A DNA stretch of 64,000 bases from the NCBI GenBank assembly GCA_905221605.1, contig CAJNDS010000957.1:669501-733500 (forward strand). Reading direction: 5' to 3'. The DNA comes from Symbiodinium natans (Eukaryota; Sar; Dinophyceae; Suessiales; Symbiodiniaceae). Positions 12,101 to 24,100 of this stretch are shown here, one piece after another (position 1 is the first letter of the stretch; each line of letters starts with the position of its first letter). The translations under genes were made by a program, and so were the position numbers. Below the pieces are notes generated by a model. It was not told the DNA's origin. It saw nothing but the letters and a program-made list of their open reading frames with translations, and did not search any database.

Positions 12101-13849
12101 ATCGCAAATCCAAACCTCGAAGGGGGGAAGGACAAGGGAGAGACCGGCCTAAGCTTGGCCCATCCCACAAGGCTAAACCCCCAACCCACGCAAGTAACAA
12201 CCCTAAAAGGGGACCGACCTGGGCTAAGGAGGCAAATCAATGCCCGCCAAGGCCTAAGCCTAAGGAACCCCAGGGCGAACCACCACACACCAATCCCCAA
12301 ACCAGAAACTCCGTCAAGCGCACTCCCCAACACTGTACTCTTCTCGATTTGTGCATCGTCGCACTTGAACCTTGAGCCACGGTTCGGTGTCATCCTTTGC
12401 GCAGGGGCCATGCTCCACAAAAACCCCAGGATGCAATGCTTTACATATGCGCGCTATACAAAGTTTCACTTCAGCCTCAAAGTTCTTCTCACAAGACTGG
12501 CATACAAGTTGAAACTCTACAAATTAATTTCTATTTTCTGTGGAGTAATTGCAAATTGAGAAAATTGTTGGCGCCAAGAACCTGATGTTGGGTCCTCGTG
12601 ATACTGTAAATGGTTGACTCACGGCTTTGATGGAAAAACTAGCCCGGTGACGGCTTGAAAGGCTCAATTAAATTGCGACCAAGGGCCAAAACCTAAAAAA
12701 AACAACTGTCTAGTGAGTTTTTGCATGCCTGACAAACATTTTGCTTCTTTCGTTCGATATTGACTTCGCGCGTTTCCTTGCAAGTCTAACATGGACGGAT
12801 GGGAAGGAACAACGAAAAATCCATGGAAGGAGAGTTCGCCCTCAGAAGCGATCCATGAGCTGTGTCAATGGAAGAACTCCACGCGCGAGATGTTTTCCTA
12901 CGAAGAAGGTAAGCTTCTCGTGGTAAAATGTTTTTGGAAATCCCTGCTAAATCGTAAAAAATGCACGTGTGACAGTTCTCCCCGAGCGGAACAAAAATGA
13001 GCATGCCATCCTGGTTCTGCGAAGAACACAGCCTTCAGCAAAGTCCTTTTTGAAGGCGAAGGAGACGGGACAGCCGAGGTTGCTGGCGATGACACTGCCC
13101 GCAGCCCTGGGTGGTGTGGCCGAAGAGCTGCAGTTCCAGGCTTGTTTCAAGAAAGCCTCTAGAATCTAGAGCAGTCAGGAAAACCTCCGAAAAAGGTGTT
13201 CCTAGCGCACTTGGGATTTCGTGCTACCGGGACTGAAGCTTCAGCTCAGCAGGTCTGCACGCTGATGGCCGGAGAGCTCGGGCCAGCAGAGACGGCGGCT
13301 TTCGCGCTGGTGGCGAGATGAATTGGGTTCAGTCTGATGACGATAGGTTCTTCCCTGCGTGTTCGTGTCTGCCATTGTATGCCGCAACGCCTAAGGTTTT
13401 GAACCTGCTCGTCCTGGGATTCCTCTACTCTGCAGCCATGGGCGATGCAGTCGGGATTCATATGTCCCGGCGCTTAGGGGAAGGCACGGGGTATCCCGGT
13501 GTCCCTCAAAGGTTGGAGGGAGATTCAGAGAGGTCTTGAAAGGTTCAGTGTTCAAAGAGGGGTCGGAAACGGTACGTTTATGCTGCGCAGTCCCAGGCAA
13601 ACCAAAGGAAGCAGCCTTCGTTTCCCACATTGGCGTGGCCGTCGCTTGCACTTATGGAGGGTGTCAGGGGGGTTTCTGGGTGAAGCTGGCCTACAGAGCC
13701 GAGGCATCCTTCATTGGAAATGTGGCGATTGCCACCCTGCTGCTTTGTGCCGCTTCCTGAGCCGACTGTCTGGGCGGATCTTTTCCGTGCCGCGCGACAG
13801 ACGCAAAGGTCATGGGCTACGTTGTGAAGCTAATGTCGCCCGACGTCAA
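9181..13849 (+). CDS. MATE-family multidrug/toxin efflux transporter, multi-exon, 3' part not found
   Basis: MATE proteins export organic cations or metabolites in exchange for H+ or Na+ through 12 membrane helices. Exons: 9181-9287 (ATG in CCGCCATGG), 9426-9620, 9774-9888, 10021-10134, 10253-10445, 10553-10658, 13079-13139, 13253 to about 13318, 13396-13483, 13597-13660, 13697 to about 13741, and 13800-13849. Family marks in order: KLGVPLALSAASGVFNN, SQAYGAGNLPLVGTWLQIYL, LTEPVLRSFGLD, AAQQITLPAAVVD, MGIIGAALAFTISKLLR, TTWPGWS, LPAALGGVAEELQFQ, GELGPAETAAF, YSAAMGDAVGIHMSRRLGEG and DAKVMGYVVKLM. Donors after 10134, 10658, 13139 and 13483 are GC, and the phases join correctly. Frame is broken near 13742-13799, and helices 10-12 were not found, although 14052-14126 (AVTIALIGAVLPVITVLN) may belong. 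The gene may be intact with unseen exons or may be decaying. Confidence 0.9.
10659..13078 (+). other. Long sixth intron of the MATE gene
   Basis: This 2.4-kb gap begins GCACGT and ends CCGAG before exon 7. It holds open frames on both strands, including a 161-codon + frame at 12074-12559 and a 149-codon minus frame at 11971-12420. A protein-like stretch follows an acceptor-like CGCAG near 11355. None has a family motif and the strands conflict, so they are left uncalled. Its length is odd beside the 35-153-base introns between most other exons of the gene. Confidence 0.6.
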
Positions 13850-16333
13850 GGTGCAGCAGATAATTTGGCCACGTGGCGTGCGTTTCTCACGAATTTGGTT
13901 TTCGTATTCACGAAACACAGCACGCACGAAGCACCCTGTACCTTAGGAGTCTGCGCTGGTGCGGTGCCGTGGTAGCATCATGCTCGCCTTTTCCAATGTG
14001 TGTCGGCGCAGGAAACAGAGCCTCTGATGTTTTGGTTGTGGGTAGGATTGTGGGGTTGGAGTGCGAAAGGTGCTGTGACGATTGCCTTGATCGGTGCCGT
14101 GCTGCCCGTCATCACCGTGCTGAACAAACAGGGACCCACGCGTGTTGCTTGCCACAGACATCCACAAAAACCACAAGCGAAGCGCTACTCTGTCCAGAGT
14201 TGCCTCTGTCCAGAGTTGCTCGAATCCTGTAGGAGTTTCGTCTCTTGTGTGTGTAGGACGTGCAGTGATCCCTTCTGCAGTCCTCCCGGCGCCTGGGCCG
14301 ATGACAGACTGTCCAGACCTGAAAAAGCCCCGTTCTTTTGTGTTGGAAGAGGGCAACGGCCGAGCTCTTCTGTTAAGATACCTATAGATCTAACTTACGA
14401 AAGGAAGCCCGAGCACACGAAGCACAGTGAAGAGATGCCGACACTCGCGGAGCCCAGCCAAGGTTTGCTGTTGGATTCTTGGCTTCCCTTGCAGCTACTT
14501 CCTCAGCCGTACAGCAGGCTCTCGTGAGAATATGCCATGTTGCGCGCAGTTCAAAGACTTCAGGGTTTGAGGCAGGTAATCTTCTGCTCGACTTTACCTG
14601 CTTGATGTGAAAGAAAGCTAGCATGTCGCTATTTGGTGTTGACATGCCCTTGCACTTGCTCACCAGATGTTCGGTGACTCCTCACACGCGCATTTCGCAA
14701 AGCTCTGCAAGGCGTTCGGGGGATATGTGAAGGCCTGATGGTCGGCTATGCTCTGGCATCTTGACCCACAAGCAATTCCTGGCAGCCGAATGCACTGATG
14801 CCCTGATGCCCTTAGGCCACGGTGTGCCTCTTCTGGTTCTTCCTCCGCTCAAACTGGGTGCAGATATCACGGGATGCGGTGCAGCGTGCTGAAGTCCTGG
14901 ACGACGGCACACCTGATAGCACTCACGAGAGGGCAAGTGTTGGACAATGTTGAATGTTGTGGCCTTCGTGTCGCGACCCACACGAGCCATTCCAGCCATT
15001 CCAGCCATTCCAGCCATTCCACCTGCAAAGCAGCCTGGGAGCGCTAGTGGCAGTGCCTGTGAGCAGCGGTGGCCATGTGCTGCTGTATGTTCATGTGCGG
15101 CTTTAGGGTTTGGATATGTGTGGTAATGTCGCGTGGCGAAAGAGGCATGCCCTGTCCTCGAAGGCATCAGATGCAGAACATGCGCCTGAGAAACCAGCTC
15201 TCCCGAGCTTTAGGCTGCGTGCAGAGAACCGAAAGTTCACAAACCGCCTCTGTGGGCTTCAGCTGGAGGCCAGGTCGGCTCTCTTTTCTGCTCCCTTGCT
15301 CTCCACTCCAGCGCTTTCGCTCAGCTCAAGAACTCTGAGCAATGAACTGCAAGACAGGTGGAGAGCCGGAGCAACGCCTTCGACACTTTTAGCTGGGTCA
15401 CGGAGGCAGGGGTAAGAGCGAGTGAGAGAGCAGCGGATTAAGGCATCAGAACTCGGATGAGCAACTACAAAGAACCATATAGAGTCGTTGAGGTTCAACA
15501 CAGCAGAGTCTCAAGAAGCTCAAACTGCAGTAAACCGACACAGCACTAAGTTTCCAGGCAGCCCAGCATGAGTCCAAGCCCTTGATCTGCGGTTGCGGAA
15601 CAGAAAAGCATGAAAAGCCGCCTGTGCAACAATGAAGCCCCGAAGAGAACTAAGAGAACCAGCACGGCGATTGCCATCGATTACCAATAAGTCACTTGCT
15701 GTACTACTTTGTGCCCGAAACACGGCAAGGCGGCCCAGACGGAGGTGCCACGCTTCTGCCGCCCGGTGGCCCTTCGCGCCTACGACCGCGCGGCCGATGC
15801 CCCGAGACTGCTTGCCACCGTTCTCAAGCAAATCGAAGCAATGATTGCTGCAACCATGTCACGCCATGATGCAGCCAGCATGAACTTCTGACATTGTTGA
15901 TGCCTTCCTTCGAGTTCCATCCCTTCAGGTGTCTTTGTTGCCAGTGCTGGTGGCTGCGGCTCAGTTTCAGCTCCACCTCTTTAAGTCTTTTCCTCTGAGT
16001 TGAGTTCGGGAGCTTTCCGTATAGGTCCACGCGCTCCTTTGTCAAAAGCTGCGGCCATACCTTCGCTCCAGGCCTTGCTTTCTGCATCAGGGCTTCTATG
16101 GGTCAGGAATGCCCCGGCTTCTAGACCTTTTTTTGCCAGGTGGCCTCTGCTACGATTCTTGGCGGTGGCGCTGCCTTCACCACAGAAGCGAGAGTTTGCG
16201 TGCGGCGCCCCGGTGTTTTTTGGCATTGCTCGTTCGAGATTGCAGCTAGTTCAGTTCTTTCTTGCCAGTTGCGCCCGAATCCTTTGCGGGTACTTGGTTC
16301 CAGTCTCCAGTTTTTTTTTGTCATGTTTGCCAG
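13850..16333. other. No gene resolved; possible exons
   Basis: 14052-14126 could be a further MATE membrane helix. 15110-15415 and 15705-15840 are open on the + strand with coding-like composition. The second reads RAYDRAADAPRLLATVLKQI and may be an upstream exon of the gene at 16.3 kb. A four-fold CCATTCCAG repeat lies at about 14985-15020. Splice signals are not decisive. Confidence 0.4.
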
Positions 16334-16795
16334 GAGCAAGAGAGTTCTGCTGCAGCACATCTTGGAGCTGTCTAAGCCGACTGGCGAGGCTTGCGGTTTT
16401 GTGGCCTTATGCTGTGGGCCTTGCGAGACGGACATCCGGTCAGACTTCCTGCAGGTGCTAACATGCCCACGCGTTTGTGTCGGTTACAAGGCTGAGACGG
16501 CTTGGGACTCTTCCTGCTGTCCTTGTGTTTTCTGTGTTTTCTGATTTCTGAGCTCTTTGCTAGTCAAGAGTCTAAGGTTGTGGCATTGGGCAAGGGCCGA
16601 AGCTGCGTCTCGTCGAAGCTGTCCGTCGAGCGGCCGCTCTCCTTGCTGCAGGCCTCGACACCCTTAGAAGCTGATCTTATTGCACATGCTGGAGGGGGCC
16701 TTCTTAGTTGCCCCCACGCCCGACTTGGAACCATGCCTTCGTTACCATGCTTTCATTGGAGAGCCTTCTGGAGCCAGCTTGAAAGCGCGAACAAC
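16334..16795 (+). CDS. Exons of an unidentified gene
   Basis: Exon 16334-16454 follows TTTGCCAG and ends at CTGCAG/GTGCTA. It encodes about 40 residues with KRVLLQHILELSKPTGEA and a Cys-rich ALCCGPCETDIR stretch. In matching phase 0 a second piece starts at 16571 (SKVVALGKGRSCVSSKLS). A third starts at 16668 (KLILLHMLEGAFLVAPTPDL, then PCLRYHAFIGEPSG). The second and third are in different frames only a short distance apart. Either a roughly 45-base intron starts at GTCGAG inside piece two, or there is an indel. The product mixes helical and Cys-containing segments and matches no family I know. The end is not defined; a run of 14 C follows at 16801. Confidence 0.45.
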
Positions 16796-16867
16796 CAGAA
16801 CCCCCCCCCCCCCCGCTGGCAAACATCACCAAACCATCAAGCACGAAGAGCTTGTACTGCAGGGGAG

Positions 16868-17000
16868 CGCGTGACCAGAAGAAGACCCAGCTGATGCTCA
16901 TGATGCTGACCCTCCCCGCCTGCCTACTCACTGGGGCGGTTGGGTTTTTTCAAGCATCTGGAGCTTGTGGGGGTGCACGGTGCACGTGACCAGAAGACGA
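16868..17000. repeat. Detached, diverged copy of the 112-bp satellite unit
   Basis: GACCAGAAGAAGACCCAGCT, GATGCTCATGATGCT, CCCGCCTGCC and GCATCTGGAGCT follow the order of the 1.4-4.1 kb satellite unit, with substitutions and gaps. A second GTGACCAGAAGACG starts another unit at about 16985. It lies 12.7 kb from the main array, so the unit is dispersed as well as tandem. A 14-C tract (16801-16814) lies just upstream. Confidence 0.75.
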
Positions 17001-17263
17001 AACGCAACACGTAAACGGGCTTCTGAAAAGTTCTCCCCTCCCCTCGCCTCCTCTCCTCCCTCCTTTCTCTCAGGGTCCCCCCCTCTCCCTCCCTCCCTCC
17101 CCTCTCTGACTTCTTTTGCTGCTGCGAGCCTCTGTGCAGGCTCCTGGCCCGCTCTCCAGGATCCAGCGCCGTGTCCGGAGCCCAATAGAGGGGGCGAGAG
17201 AAAAGGGAATGCGACTTCGAATGGCCCGCTTATAACCCGCTCCTTCACCCCGTTCCCCTTCTA

Positions 17264-17370
17264 TGAGAGAGAGAGCGAGCGAGAGAGAGAGAGAGAGAGA
17301 GAGAGGCAGCGAGAGTGAATGAGAGTGAGAGAGAGAGAGAGAGAGTGAGATTGAGAGTGAGAGAGAGAGA
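17264..17370. repeat. (GA)n microsatellite, block 1
   Basis: Imperfect GAGAGA run with GAGCGA and GAGTGA interruptions. It is the first of four purine-strand blocks within 1.2 kb. Confidence 0.95.
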
Positions 17371-17524
17371 CATCTTCGCTGTGTAGAATAAGAGACAGCG
17401 GCCCAAAGTGGAACGAAGTGCATGATCGAGGGGTTACCTCAAGCTTTACCGGTGTTTGAGGTCGATCTGAAACCCTCAACTTCATTCACTGATTACAATA
17501 TGCTGAGCTGTAAATGGCCCCTTC

Positions 17525-17663
17525 GAATACCGGGGGGAAGGCATCTCCGACAAGACATGGGGCTTGCGCCCCTCTGGGAGCAGCTTCCCCTTCGGGTTAG
17601 GCTAAGCGTGTGGAGAGAGAGATCTACTTGCAGGCCTTGAGCCAATACCTCTTCGAGTCTGAG

Positions 17664-17702
<39 letters not shown>

Positions 17703-17732
17703 GAGACAGACAGCGAGAGAGAGAGAGAGAGG
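17525..17732 (+). repeat. GA-tailed repeat element, copy 1
   Basis: About 90 bases (GAATACCGGGGGGAAGGC, TTGCGCCCCTCTGGGAGC, CCTTCGGGTTAGG) run into GTGTGGAGAGAGAG and then a GA tract at 17662-17732. The body aligns with 18023-18112, which also runs straight into GA. A unit ending in a simple-sequence tail recalls a SINE-type retroposon, but no pol III boxes or target duplication were identified. Confidence 0.5.
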
Positions 17733-18022
17733 GGGAAGCGACGATTACCAGAAGGGGACTACGATAGCAGACGGCGAAGAACACATGAGGGAGCCAGCAG
17801 CGACTAGTAGCAAGAACGATGGGGGCACAGAGAGGGGGGAAGACAAAGGTTGGACTTGCTGTTTAGTTTTGGTCACCAAGGCGTTAGTCGTGGGTTGATG
17901 TCGGAACCCCAACCCATCGATAGATACAAACCAAGAGGGACAGTGGGGGGAGGAACTGAACAGTAGCAGCATCAGTCCGAACTCCAACCTCTTGTTTTGG
18001 GCCAATGAGCCAGGCGACCTCT

Positions 18023-18133
18023 CAATACGGGAGGGAAAGCCTTTCCAACGAACCCGAGACAGCACGCGCCCCTGGGGGCGGCCTCCTTTCGGGGGGGTCA
18101 TGCGTGGGGGAGAGAGAGAGAGAGAGAGAGAAC

Positions 18134-18187
<54 letters not shown>

Positions 18188-18194
18188 GAGAGCG
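18023..18194 (+). repeat. GA-tailed repeat element, copy 2
   Basis: The body (CAATACGGGAGGGAAAGCC, CACGCGCCCCTGGGGGCGGC, CCTTTCGGGGG, GCGTGGGGGAGAGA) aligns with copy 1 over about 90 bases, by eye around 70 percent. It is followed by a GA tract to 18194. Confidence 0.5.
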
Positions 18195-18229
18195 ATCCCA
18201 CAGCATTGGTTAACCACGAGACTCTGTAA

Positions 18230-18440
18230 CGCACGCCTTCGGGCGGCCCTCCTCACCAGAGGGGGGTTAGGTGCGCAGAAAGAAAGAAAGAAAGAAAGAA
18301 AGAGAGAGCGAGAGAGAGAGAGAGAGGGAGGGAGAGAGAGAGAGAGAGAGGGAGAAAGGGAGAGAGATGCCCGGGGCGCCGAACCCATGCCCCTAGAAAG
18401 AAAGAAAGAAAGAAAGAAAAGGGAGAGAGAGAGCGAGCGA
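18230..18440 (+). repeat. GA/AAAG tract with a partial third copy of the element
   Basis: CCTTCGGGCGGCCCTCC and GGGTTAGGTGCGCAG match the end of the element body. They are followed by (GAAA)n, (GA)n and again (GAAA)n to about 18440. Confidence 0.55.
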
Positions 18441-21141
18441 GAAAGACTTTGTCTGCTCCTGTGCTGTGTGTTCTGCGTTTATAAGGCCAGTGGGTCCTCC
18501 CACGCACATTTCAGCGGCCACTCTTCTCCACACCTTCGCGCGCACCTCTCCTTGAGGTGCTCTGGGCGCTGCTGCCCATGAGCTGCCTACCTTACGTGCG
18601 CAGCTCCCTGAAGGGTGCGGCGCAGGACCAGGGGAGCCTTGTCCATAGTGCGGGGCAGGTGTGCAGGTGGGGAATCGATCTCTGCAGGACTGGATCGTCG
18701 GCTTCCTCCTGGCCTGGGGCAAGGCAGTAGCATCAGTAGCACTACCAGCTGCTGTCAAGTTCGGAGACCGTCAGGAATTCTCAGTGTTCCCTTCTTGCGC
18801 AGCAGGTTGCAGCCTTTACCCTGCAGCTTGCGCCGCTTCCATGAGAGGCCGGTGCCGTGCCGCACTTTTGGAACTCTGATGTTGGAGCCGAGTTCTGATG
18901 AGTTCTGATGCGCATTGAGCGCATCACTGGCAGGCCACTGATCGGAGTCCTCGCGGGCTGCATTCGCACAACAAGATTTAAGCCCTACGCAGCAGCCTGT
19001 TAATTAGAACTGACCTGGACACGCAGCAAGACCGTGCTACTGCGAGTGTCGCAACACATGCATCAACAAGTAATAACAAGTACCTGAGTTGACCTCAAAC
19101 ACCCCCTTGCACTTGCCTTTCAGATCGACCTATTGTGAAGGCGTCTGAGTTGGCATGCCATGGAGACCTCCGCCTCAAGTGTGGAACTAGCTGTACGCGG
19201 GCAAGACACAGGCCCCGTTGTGGCGCCCCCGAAATCCCACCTAAATCCCAGATCCTTTCATGGCCGGTTCCACACTTCCTACGCAGAGCTCGACGGTGCT
19301 TGACCCTGTTCCCTTCATGGGATAGGCAAGAGTGATCCAAAAGGCCGGCTGATGGCAGATGTGTCTCTGTGAACATGTTTGAAACGATGCGCTTTTTTGT
19401 TGTTGATTCCCGGCGTGCTGCAAACCTGGTCTGGCAGAGCACAAGACGCAGCACAAGACGCAGCACAAGACGCAGCACAAGATGCAGCACAAGATGCAGC
19501 GCAAGATAGAGGAACATAGACGTATCAGGCGTCAAGACGACAGAGAATGACCTCTGAGTTCCCTGAGTTGGCCATCGTGTGTGTCCAAACGACGAGCCGA
19601 TCGGCCTTCGGACCGGCCAAATTGCCAAGCACATGGCACTCATCAGTCGGAACTCTCGTAACTACTCATAACTCGAACATTGTCATATCGTAAGTCTGCG
19701 AGCAGAGTTGTGAAACAATGCGCGTGTGACCTCAATGGGTGGTAGCTGCAGCGTCTACGGAACAGAGCCAGAGGCCCAGGCGGCCCAGGTTGAAACGGTT
19801 GAAACTCGGGCATGTGGCGGCACCGCTGGGTTCGGTTCGGTGAGGTGCCGGAGGTGCATCAACGCTGAGTCGGGGCTCCCCGTGGTGAATGCCAGGAGCG
19901 CCGTGTCACCATGTGAGCACATGTGAGCGCATGGGAGCGCCCAACCTAGATTCAACTGAATCAAAGGCTTCTGGAAGCTGCTCGTCAGGGAGACCTGGAG
20001 GTACGGCAGAAGCTTTTCGGGTCGGGGCTTTCGGATCTACGTTTGGGACAGGCCTTAGTAAAGGGGCATAAAGGGGCTTCATCGTTCGCAGAACGACTGT
20101 TGCAGCTGGCCCCGGTTCCGGCAGCCTCATCGGCCTTTTGGCCCATGCCTACGGTAGGCCCGGCTAGGCCCAGTAGGCCAATACAGACAGCAGGCGCTTG
20201 TAGGAGCTTCAACGGCAATGGCGCGTAGAGGCGTAGAGCTCAAGGACTTAAAGCCACGTGCACGATCCGCCAAAGGTTGCGGAGCCTCGAGCAGACAAGA
20301 GCAGGATTTTTTGACGACCTTGGAGTTCGAAGTCTCTGAGTAGATTCTCTAGCTGCCATGGATCTGATGACGGACGCGCAGGCCCAGACAGAGGGCCGGT
20401 GCCCTAGACGGCCCTAAACATTAAAAGTTAAACCGCTAGAACGCAAAACTCAGCAAAGTTCACCAAAGCTCAGCAAAGCTCAAGAAAGCTCAACTCAGAC
20501 ATTCTCAGATCAGCTGCAGATCGGAAGACCAATGGGGGGCCAAGTAATTAAGTGCAACGTGTGTGACCACCGTGTGCAGCTCCGGAAGTGACAATAACAT
20601 ACAATAACCCAGTGCCTCCCAGCTAATCAAGTACTGAGGCATTGGCACCCTTTCGCAGGTGGTCGCCGTGCCTCGAAGAATGTTCATGCATGTTCTTTGA
20701 ACTTTCTTGTTGGGAGGCTTGTCTTGAGACTGTGTGCCCTAGGCCGCCCAGGCCACGCCACTGCCGTCCAGTGGTGAGTACTGGTTGCTGGGGGCCAGGG
20801 CCGAAGATCCGCAGGTATGCGCAGTTCACAGAAAGGGACTACCGATACCGAGGGCCTGCTGTATGAACCGGGTGACATGCTCTAAAGTGCAGGTCTGCCT
20901 GGCGGTGGCTGGCACATTAGTGGGAGCCTCAAAAATACCTCGTTAGCGCCCATCAGGCTGGGGCCTGTGAGGGCCGGGGCTGACTGAACGGGGGGGGGGG
21001 GGGGGGAGGCTTTGGCGGTTTTTTTTCCATCTAAATTTGAAGCTTCGGGCACACCCAAGCTTCTCGTAGATGTGGCTCTAGCAGCCAGAGCAGCCAAAGC
21101 AGCTTGGAGCGTATTTCATGAAGTCGTGTTGTCCCCACTAG
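18441..21141. other. No gene resolved; possible exons
   Basis: 18690-18765, after TCTGCAG, encodes DWIVGFLLAWGKAVASVALP, a membrane-like stretch, in one frame. 20070-20150 encodes ASSFAERLLQLAPVPA. Either could belong to a neighbouring gene, including the start of the NIPA-like gene. 20440-20495 is built of CAGCAAAG/CTCA repeats and 20990-21006 is a run of 17 G. Confidence 0.35.
19436..19507. repeat. 12-bp minisatellite GCACAAGACGCA
   Basis: Five to six tandem copies of a 12-base unit (AGCACAAGACGC, later copies with AGATGC). It makes a Leu/Val-rich minus-strand frame that is not called as a gene. Confidence 0.9.
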
Positions 21142-24100
21142 GTGGGCACCATTGGCAAGCAGATGATCCGACGTGCGGAGATGTACAAGCAGGCAGGTGC
21201 TGGTGCTGCCCGCCTCACCAACGTCTTAAATGCCAGTCGCCAGGACAAGCAAGATCGTGCGAGCCTCAAGCGACTGAGACCGATGAACCTGTGGAGGCTG
21301 CACTTCCCTCTGGATATGTGCACATTGCCACACATACATACATGCATACATTTATTTAGTGCGTAAGAGAGTATGAGCTGGATGAACACACTCATTCTCA
21401 AGGTACCAATCATCGGTTAACCACGCATCCTGTTCACGCGTTCACTTCACTTGTTCGTTCATTCACGCGTGCGCTCTTTCTTCACCTACAATAATGTTAT
21501 GCACGCGCCGCTCACTCCTTGTCAATAATATTTTTACCGTGAAGAGAACGCATTATATTCGTTTAGAAGCGAACGAAGTGAAACCCCAAGAAACAGATGT
21601 TGGATTCTGCGTTCGTTTGTTGGGTGCGTTCGCTTACTCACTTCCTTCTTCATTCTATTAGTATCATCTCCGGGCTGCCAGGCTTTAACAAGATCGATCT
21701 ATACACATATATATATATATTTATTTATTATTTATTGTACATATATATATATATATATTGTACACACATATATATATATACATTCGAATTTCCCAACGTT
21801 TCTGTTAGTACATTATAATACACGCTCGCACAGACCCCTTGCTCCGTTGCGCCACAGCAACTACACAAGGAAGTGCCCTCTGAATGAACCTCAAATGATC
21901 TGCAACGTCTCCCAAGAAACCTCACTCAAAGGTCTGAGATTTACTGAATCTTGCTCGGACACCTGCATGGCATCATGCTCTACACATGGCATCTTCCAAG
22001 TGCAGCTATCTAGGAAAGAGATATTGTCACGCTGGCGCTCAGACCTCCGAAACAGCTAGCTGTCAAATTCCTGTCAAGCGAGGGCCAAAAACTCTTTTGA
22101 TCATGCTACTGAATCACCTATGAAGCCCATCCCTGTCTCTAAGTTTCTTGAGATATGATGCCGAACTTGCCTGCAGTCCAGAAACCAGGCACATTGAAAA
22201 CATGTCCCCTGCTTTTCGGTTGAGGCGAGAGCGCCATCCTGTTCTACGTGGGCTGGGACCTCAAGCCTGCAAAGTTCCCTATCCCGGAAGAAGCACCGCG
22301 TCTACTGAGTCCGGCAGTTAGAGTGAATGGTTCCATCAGCGAGGCCTGATGCTGCAGGTGGCCTTGAATCCGCTGTGCGACATGGCCGGCTATGCCCTGG
22401 TGCCCCAGCTGCCCCAGCAGGAAAGCGCCTGAAGCCCGCAAAAGCTCGCCATGTTTCGGAGGCACCGGCCACGGTGATTGCCCCTGTCACCGGCATGGAC
22501 ATTGCAGCTTGGGCTGCAAGATCGGGCTGCAGCTCCGGGGAGCCTCTGAAAAACCATGTTCTGTCAGCTCAATCCGAATCATGGAATGCTTCTTGTGCCA
22601 TTCAGGATCAAGCAGTGAGTGTTTGTGTGTTGTCACTGTCCGCAAGAAGAGTAAAGGATTATATATTGCCTCACAGGCCCAGTGAGCCTTTCCTGATCTG
22701 GTAAGCTATTTGACCACATCCCTCCAGCCCGACCCGCCGTCGTCGGCTTAGCACTAGAACTGTGAGCAAGCTGGGCACGCCATGAATGAATCGCAGGTGG
22801 GTCTGCGTTGTGCCAACACGCATTGCGGGTGCGAAGTCACTTGCCGTGACTTCGGAGGATTCTGTTGCAAGCGTTGCCACGCCAACTTCTTCCGCTACGA
22901 GATTTACTGTGAACACTGCAGCCACGGCACCGCCCACGGGTTCAAATGTGCTAAAAAGCCAGCGGCTCCGAGTCTGAGGCGCGCAGTGCCTACACCGCCC
23001 AAGGATCCTGCAGCCGAGAGCCTGAGCGCCAACGCGGTGCGCCTGAACCGAGCCGGAGAGTGGAGCTCCAAGTGGAGCGACTCGCGCTGCGCAGCGTGCA
23101 AAGAAGCGGCCAAGGAACCACCATGTCAGACTCCCCGTCCAAAGACACGGCCCAGGACGTGGAAGAAGCCTCCCACTTCAGACGCGCCTCCCGAAAATCG
23201 AGAGCCTCCAGCACTACCTGCACCAGCATCTGGCAGAAAGCGCGCTGCGGCTTCGACTGGAGAAGTAACAATCACAGAAATTCGGAGAGCGCCAGGAGCC
23301 AGTGTTAGTGTCAAGGACATACGTGCTTGGGAAAAGGTGGCTCGTCTTGCAAGAGTGGCTGGCTCAGCGGTGGCCAAAATGCGTGAGAGGCCGGCACCAT
23401 ATCCAGCAGACTTGCCCATAGTGGCGGATCATGAGCCACCGAGCACCAGGTACCCATTCCCACCAAAGCCACCGGGCATGGTGGACTCGGTCCCAGCGGC
23501 AGCCCAATGCCCAGACATCCCAGACACCCCAGATGTCCCCATAGCGGTGGACTCTGACTCGGAGCCAGAGCCACCACAGCCAGCACAGCCAGCAGAGCCA
23601 GCAGAGCCACGAGGCACCCCTGTGGCCCCTGTGGTGCCGAAGCCCACGGCACCGAAAGCCACGCACCAATTCCCTCAACCCCCACCAGGAACACATCAGC
23701 ACCGTGAGTACCTCGAGAAGACTCTGAACCTATCCCTGGAATCATGCCCCGAAGCCGAGGCCAGTATGAGAGATGTGCTGAAGAGGGCTACGTGCCGCAC
23801 CACGGCACGGGCGCAGCAAGGCGAGTGGACGTTGGCAGACGTCCGGTTCGTCAATTTCCTGAGCAGAAACAAGAAGTTCAATCTTCAGGCGGACGAGAAG
23901 TGGGTCGTTGGATCCCATCCTGCTGATCCTTGCCGAGCAGTGTGCTTCTGCCGCAGGTGCGTCACGGCATATGTTTGAGGTCAGCAAGCCGACCAGCATG
24001 GACCGATGCCACTACAGTCTCGACATGCCCGACACCAGTACCTGAAACTTTGTAGTATCATGTTGCACCTTCGTTGCACCTTCGTTGCACCTTCACCTTG

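Noticed and set aside
19095-19643. 182-codon minus-strand frame
   Set aside because: Its middle is the 12-bp minisatellite (Leu-Val repeats) and the rest has no motif.
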